Part shown: positions 62,964 to 64,000 of the stretch, piece by piece
How positions within the stretch are numbered: position 1 is the first letter of the stretch
How the letters are laid out: every line of letters begins with the position of its first letter
Assembly: GCF_910591885.1 (NCBI RefSeq)
Contig: NC_063281.1
Span: 12,445,200-12,509,199 of the forward strand
Reading direction: 5' to 3'
Source: Bombus terrestris
Lineage: Eukaryota > Arthropoda > Insecta > Hymenoptera > Apidae
DNA length: 64,000 bases
The notes under the pieces: model-generated
Seen by the model: the letters and a program-made list of their open reading frames with translations, nothing else
The model's database searches: none
What the model was told of the DNA's origin: nothing
Program-made: the position numbers and the translations under genes

Positions 62964-63278
62964 ATGGAAATTTCAATTAAAAATCTAAATTTAATAATTA
63001 ATTATGGAAATTATTTTACTAGCTGTATGCAACAAAGTTTTATCGTTTCTTTTTTTGCAAATTTCTTTCATTTATGCATAATCCATATATCCATTACTGT
63101 CTGTCGAGATTCTGATTCCGTCACCAAGAAATCATATCGATACGAAAGGTGCTGTCCAACTAAAGAATGCTTCTTATCAATAACCGGAATAAATGATAAT
63201 GAAGTTGACGTTTCAGATAGATCAGTACCACCCAAACAGTCGTACAAAGCGGCGAGAGATTATATCGATAAAAAGTAA
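62964..63278 (+). CDS. Unassigned open frame whose last ~57 codons look coding-like; possible 3' exon or relic
   Basis: The frame begins at ATG and has 104 codons. The first half translates to Phe/Ile-rich sequence typical of AT-rich non-coding DNA. From about codon 47 the composition changes to hydrophilic and charged, including SYRYERCCPTKECFLSITG and ending near KAARDYIDKK. An AG at about 63109-63110, after a moderately pyrimidine-rich stretch, could be an acceptor opening a terminal exon. An AATAAA lies at 63364-63369, about 85 bp after the stop. I recognise no family. It is not part of a GalNAc transferase, whose C-terminus is a ricin-type domain. Alternatives are a nested gene, a degraded transposon fragment, or chance. 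Chance is still the likeliest. Confidence 0.2.
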   Translation: MEISIKNLNLIINYGNYFTSCMQQSFIVSFFANFFHLCIIHISITVCRDSDSVTKKSYRYERCCPTKECFLSITGINDNEVDVSDRSVPPKQSYKAARDYIDKK

Positions 63279-64000
63279 TTATACAGGAACGTTTGTGAAA
63301 AACACTAAAACTTTCGCATACGCCTAATATATTATCTATAATAGAAGTGTTCAGAAACATTTTAATAAACACGTGCAACTATGTTTCCTTTAATTGGCTA
63401 CTTAAAGTTGCACGAATCATTACGTATAATATGTTACAGCAATCCAATTGAAATTATCGAGCGTATTTCATAATTTTTTAGGAAGGTTTGTCGAGTAAAA
63501 GTTAAAACTTAGATGGAAGTTTTTCTCGAAAATGTATCTTACGTATGCACTGATTAATACGTCTACCTTAAATCTGTGACAGAATATTAATTCGTCGTTT
63601 GCCGTGGAAAAGGCAAAGTATGCAGTAATTATTCAGAAAAAGTCGGAGAACTCATTTACGAGTTGCGAGTCTCATTTGCTGACCTCTCTCACAGACCATT
63701 TCCACTTTGCTTAGTTTCTGGCGGAGTCGATCTGGTCAGAGTCACTTTTTACATCTGCTTGAATTACTTCGCCACGTTAACTTGCGCTGGGACGCGCCTT
63801 CCTCGTTACGCTTGCATAACTTCGCCCTTTTCGCGCGAAATTTGTTTGCTTGTTACTTTTGATTTATCCCTGGACAAGGGGATTGTTGCAGCGTCCAAAC
63901 GAAACGCGACCATTTGCACGTTAGATCGCTTTTCAGAGCATTATTACGACCGAGAATTTTGAACGCCCAACTATTTCTAGAATAAATTGTTTTTTAAGGC

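Larger units (their letters stand above)
48814..64000 (+). other. Long intron of the transferase gene (right end outside window); no further catalytic exon seen
   Basis: The interval starts with a consensus gtgagt donor. I looked on the plus strand for the next exon, expected to begin with one base completing Trp/Cys149 and soon to encode an FHNEAW-type motif, and did not find it. The intron is therefore at least 15 kb unless an exon was overlooked. Repeats and one coding-like frame inside it are listed separately. A GC-rich segment at about 50990-51400 and another at 55560-55760 lack exon structure. A nested gene on either strand cannot be excluded but none is recognised. Confidence 0.6.

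Overview
This is a gene-poor stretch of an animal nuclear genome, most likely a hymenopteran insect and probably a bee. The sequence is AT-rich but has an unusual abundance of CpG, many homopolymer runs, few transposons, and short coding exons with GT-AG borders separated by introns of several to tens of kilobases. There are no operons, bacterial signals, rRNA, CRISPR arrays or recognisable tRNA genes. The hymenopteran assignment is an inference from composition and from the encoded protein. It was not tested by any search.

Only one protein-coding gene is securely identified. Two plus-strand exons at 45371-46092 and 48615-48813 encode the first 148 or so residues of a Golgi polypeptide N-acetylgalactosaminyltransferase (GT27 family), closest in my recollection to Drosophila Pgant5. 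The first holds a long 5' leader with several short upstream ORFs, the start codon, the cytoplasmic tail, the membrane anchor and part of the stem. The second holds the rest of the stem and the start of the pre-catalytic region, ending inside a tryptophan or cysteine codon. The catalytic and ricin-type lectin exons are not visible and should lie to the right of the window, so the last 15 kb is read as intron.

To the left, two further plus-strand exon candidates have good splice borders: a 98-bp exon at 16859-16956 and a 31-bp microexon at 35826-35856. They may be leader exons of the same transcript. Alternatively, the 98-bp exon may belong to a WSC-domain protein such as peptide O-xylosyltransferase, because its single open frame resembles part of that domain. 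A promoter-like GC-rich segment lies near 26.8-27.4 kb and a second, TATA-bearing one near 8.3-8.7 kb.

The remainder is non-coding. It contains one internally deleted mariner transposase relic (about 9.0-9.35 kb, minus strand), several short tandem arrays (13 bp at 8.85 kb; about 130-145 bp at 19.7-20.1 kb; a 129-bp spaced pair at 30.6-30.8 kb; 21 bp at 46.65 kb), a dispersed repeat pair at 56.7 and 59.2 kb, a purine-skewed block at 58.0-58.4 kb, homopolymer runs, and GC-rich islands that could be conserved regulatory elements. I see no evidence of an undescribed multi-gene system. The most interesting points are the possible regulated leader of the transferase gene and the unassigned exon candidates.
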